NCBI RefSeq assembly: GCF_945957355.1
Contig: NZ_CAMFKM010000016.1
Location: 54,420 to 118,419 of the forward strand
DNA length: 64,000 bases
Source: an uncultured Reyranella sp.
Lineage (GTDB): Bacteria > Pseudomonadota > Alphaproteobacteria > Reyranellales > Reyranellaceae
Direction of reading: 5' to 3'
The translations under genes were made by a program, and so were the position numbers. The notes below the pieces were generated by a model. The model was not told where the DNA came from. It did not search any database and worked only from the letters and a program-made list of their open reading frames with translations. Each line of letters opens with the position of its first letter. The stretch's first letter is position 1. Below are positions 63,940-64,000 of this stretch, piece by piece.

Positions 63940-64000
63940 ATGGGCAAAGCGAAGTTTGAGCGGAACAAGCCGCACTGCAACATCGGGACGATCGGTCACG
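63940..64000 (+). CDS. tuf: Elongation factor Tu, N-terminus only (window ends)
   Basis: The first 20 codons read MGKAKFERNKPHCNIGTIGH, the standard EF-Tu start that leads into the GHVDHGKT P-loop, which falls beyond the window. Its position right after tRNA-Tyr and tRNA-Gly is the usual tufB-type arrangement. Confidence 0.93.
   Translation, partial: MGKAKFERNKPHCNIGTIGH

Overview
The window is GC-rich, densely coded Gram-negative DNA. TamA/TamB, an Mla-type lipid transporter, OmpA-family and other outer-membrane lipoproteins, several Liv and TTT solute-binding proteins and many acyl-CoA and SDR enzymes point to an alphaproteobacterium, probably a soil or water Rhodospirillales/Reyranella-like organism. 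That placement rests on gene content only. No phage, transposase, CRISPR array or rRNA was seen, and no transcription-factor gene was recognised.

Layout. 1-7.2 kb (minus): OmpA-like lipoprotein, tamB, tamA and a small exported protein. 7.5-14.6 kb: a catabolic patch with an SDR, a TTT binding protein, a LigA/LigB-type extradiol dioxygenase pair, a 2OG-Fe dioxygenase, an alpha/beta hydrolase, two paralogous SDRs and two tandem paralogous lipoproteins. 14.7-22.8 kb (minus): livH-livM-livG-livF, a long-chain-type acyl-CoA synthetase and two paralogous periplasmic binding proteins, which together look like an import-and-CoA-activation unit. 22.9-29.6 kb (plus): acyl-CoA dehydrogenase, two hotdog thioesterases, a transglutaminase-like protein, an MFS exporter, an SDR and an M20 peptidase, with an SRPBCC gene on the other strand.

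29.6-41.5 kb: mixed metabolic genes. They include two hydrolase/NmrA genes, a fatty acid desaturase, a lipoprotein, a 2,2-dialkylglycine decarboxylase-like aminotransferase with a DsbA-fold isomerase, a class I glutamine amidotransferase, an SPFH/NfeD pair, an MFS gene behind a clear palindromic operator, a PLP cysteine-synthase-fold enzyme, an acetamidase/formamidase and RlmJ. 41.5-46.1 kb: PPK2, then a four-gene Mla/MCE lipid transporter (STAS-permease, ATPase, MCE protein, auxiliary lipoprotein). 46.1-48.8 kb: an acyl-CoA synthetase and an APH-fold phosphotransferase.

48.9-56.1 kb: a surface-glycan patch encoding a UDP-glucuronate decarboxylase, a GDP-mannose 3,5-epimerase-like enzyme, a NodU/CmcH carbamoyltransferase, a GalE-type epimerase, a GT2 glycosyltransferase and a sulfotransferase with an extra C-terminal domain. 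56.2-62.7 kb: tRNA-Thr, then a CzcCBA-type heavy-metal efflux operon flanked by two small exported proteins. 62.7-64 kb: rlmB, tRNA-Tyr, tRNA-Gly and the start of tuf.

The most interesting places are the glycan patch, the C-terminal module of the sulfotransferase, the duplicated two-cysteine lipoproteins, the binding-protein/CoA-ligase import locus and the orphan operator in front of the MFS gene. Functions are inferred by reading motifs; no searches were run.
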